Shown piece by piece: positions 63,099-64,000 of a stretch of 64,000 nucleotides of DNA. The position numbers and the translations under genes were made by a program. The first letter of the stretch is position 1; each line of letters opens with the position of its first letter. The DNA is taken from the NCBI GenBank assembly GCA_012267415.1, contig JAAXGN010000049.1:1-64000 (forward strand), read 5' to 3'. Below the pieces are notes generated by a model. It saw only the letters and a list, made by a program, of their open reading frames with translations, was not told where the DNA came from and made no database searches. Source of the stretch: Candidatus Poribacteria bacterium (GTDB lineage: Bacteria > Poribacteria > WGA-4E > WGA-3G).

Positions 63099-64000
63099 AT
63101 GGAAAAAGATGATGTTGAACTAATTCAGAGTATACTTGCTGGTGATGAGGATGCTTTCGGCGATCTGTTCAGGAAATATCAAAAACGTATTCATGCTTTT
63201 GTATGGCGAAAAATAGGAGATTTCCATTTCGCTGAAGAAATCACACAGGATGCTTTTCTTCAGGCGCACAATAAACTTACTTCGCTGGAGAATCCAAGTC
63301 AGTTTATAGGATGGCTCTATGTTATCGCAGACCGACTTTGCACAGCATGGTTACGTAAAAAGAAAATGTCGATACAATCGCTGGAAACCATAAGTGAAGA
63401 GGCACTCGAAAAAACCGCTTATGCCAATTATATTGCAGAACAACGTGAAGCAGCATCTGCTGAGTCTCGTCGTGAAATAGTAGATAGTCTACTGGAAATG
63501 CTACCGGAGAGTGAACGGACTGTGATAATCCTCCACTACCTTGGAGAAATGAGCTGTGAAGCGATTGGAAAGTTCCTAAGTGTGTCTCCGAACACTGTCA
63601 AAAGTCGACTTCAACGTGGGCGGAATCGTTTACGGATTACTGTTGACATCGAAACGTTACCTGATTACCTATACCAAGTTAGAAGCAGTATTATCGCATC
63701 TGAAAACAAAAACCTTAGTTTACCACAAGGAAACAAGACAATGGAAAACAACTTAAAACAGGAACCTACACAATGGAACTTACCTGAAGATGTTAAAGCC
63801 CGTCTCGGTAAAGGGAGAATACGTGAAATACAGTATTCTCCGGACGGAACAATTCTGGCAGTGGCAAGTAGTATCGGTATTTGGCTCTACGATATGGAAA
63901 CTTATAAAGAAATCTCTCTATTTACTGAACATCAGAGTGAAGTTTCCAGCGTTGCATTCAGTCCAGATGGACATACCATAGTCAGTGGAAGTATGAATGG
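63099..64000 (+). CDS. ECF sigma factor-WD40 fusion without membrane helix, cut by window end
   Basis: The frame from the ATG at 63099 is open to the window end (300 residues seen). The start E-K-D-D-V-E-L-I and regions 2 (D-F-H-F-A-E-E-I-T-Q-D-A-F-L) and 4 (L-P-E-S-E-R-T-V-I-I-L-H-Y-L-G-E-M) match the upstream gene closely. After region 4, only about 40 residues lead to the shared N-L-P-E-D-V-K-A-R-L-G-K-G segment and WD40 repeats. The transmembrane helix and its flanks, present in the 59899 protein, are missing, so this protein is probably cytosolic. A GGAGATACCTG site precedes the ATG. It arose by tandem duplication. Confidence 0.88.
   Translation, partial: MEKDDVELIQSILAGDEDAFGDLFRKYQKRIHAFVWRKIGDFHFAEEITQDAFLQAHNKLTSLENPSQFIGWLYVIADRLCTAWLRKKKMSIQSLETISEEALEKTAYANYIAEQREAASAESRREIVDSLLEMLPESERTVIILHYLGEMSCEAIGKFLSVSPNTVKSRLQRGRNRLRITVDIETLPDYLYQVRSSIIASENKNLSLPQGNKTMENNLKQEPTQWNLPEDVKARLGKGRIREIQYSPDGTILAVASSIGIWLYDMETYKEISLFTEHQSEVSSVAFSPDGHTIVSGSMN

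Noticed and set aside
1..64000. tRNA, rRNA genes and CRISPR arrays
   Set aside because: I saw no cloverleaf with a T-loop consensus, no rRNA-like stretch and no regularly spaced direct repeats. The many repeats are palindromic and irregularly spaced.

Overview
The window looks like a chromosomal segment of an uncultured Gram-negative-type bacterium, most likely a sponge-associated Candidatus Poribacteria relative. That assignment is an inference. It rests on ECF sigma factors fused to WD40 propellers, repeated Gfo/Idh/MocA and enolase-superfamily enzymes, SUMF1-like proteins, a GH95 fucosidase, many GTAG-footed palindromic repeats and moderate-to-low GC. Housekeeping genes (rpsU, ftsY, holA, comEC, a Rieske/cytochrome b pair) show it is chromosome rather than plasmid. 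Lipoprotein, TAT and TonB-like anchors indicate a two-membrane envelope.

Layout. 1-9 kb: a lipoprotein fragment, a DUF983 protein, a T5orf172-XRE protein, two unknown small proteins, a 1200-residue Eco57I-like restriction-methylase, an anchored unknown protein and a CopD-like membrane protein. 9-13 kb: a molybdenum hydroxylase operon (TAT-exported 2Fe-2S, Mo and FAD subunits plus a small Cys protein). 13-18 kb, minus strand: a probable selenoprotein read through an in-frame TGA, a membrane-tethered ECF sigma factor whose outer domain resembles the selenoprotein C-terminus, and a secreted WD40 protein. 18-26 kb: a cytochrome c/PHM-like protein, a methyltransferase, the rpsU-dsRBD operon, a TauE/SafE exporter, an oxidoreductase and ComEC. 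26-32 kb: a lone TIR-like protein, an alcohol dehydrogenase whose stop codon lies in the end of a TnpB-only IS element, an acetyltransferase, a cupin and a solitary DNA methylase. 32-44 kb: GH95, tandem SUMF1-like paralogues, ftsY, the bc pair, a Gfo/Idh/MocA enzyme and a mandelate-racemase-like enzyme. 44-46 kb: a probable type II restriction-modification pair. 48-55 kb: secreted propeller and CARDB/cyclase-like toroid proteins, holA, and DUF4159 and PA14 proteins. 56-59.5 kb: a DUF488-DUF488-RecQ operon. 60-64 kb: two tandem sigma-WD40 fusion genes, the second cut by the window end.

The strongest leads are four. (1) A Cys-Sec thioredoxin-like selenoprotein with a hairpin just after UGA. (2) A domain shared between that protein and the outer part of the neighbouring sigma factor, suggesting envelope sensing. 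(3) Sigma-WD40 fusions with a conserved ECF-type promoter. (4) A DUF488 pair translationally coupled to a RecQ helicase that carries an extra N-terminal domain. Intergenic space is filled by several REP families that share a GTAG foot and are nested inside larger palindromic elements.
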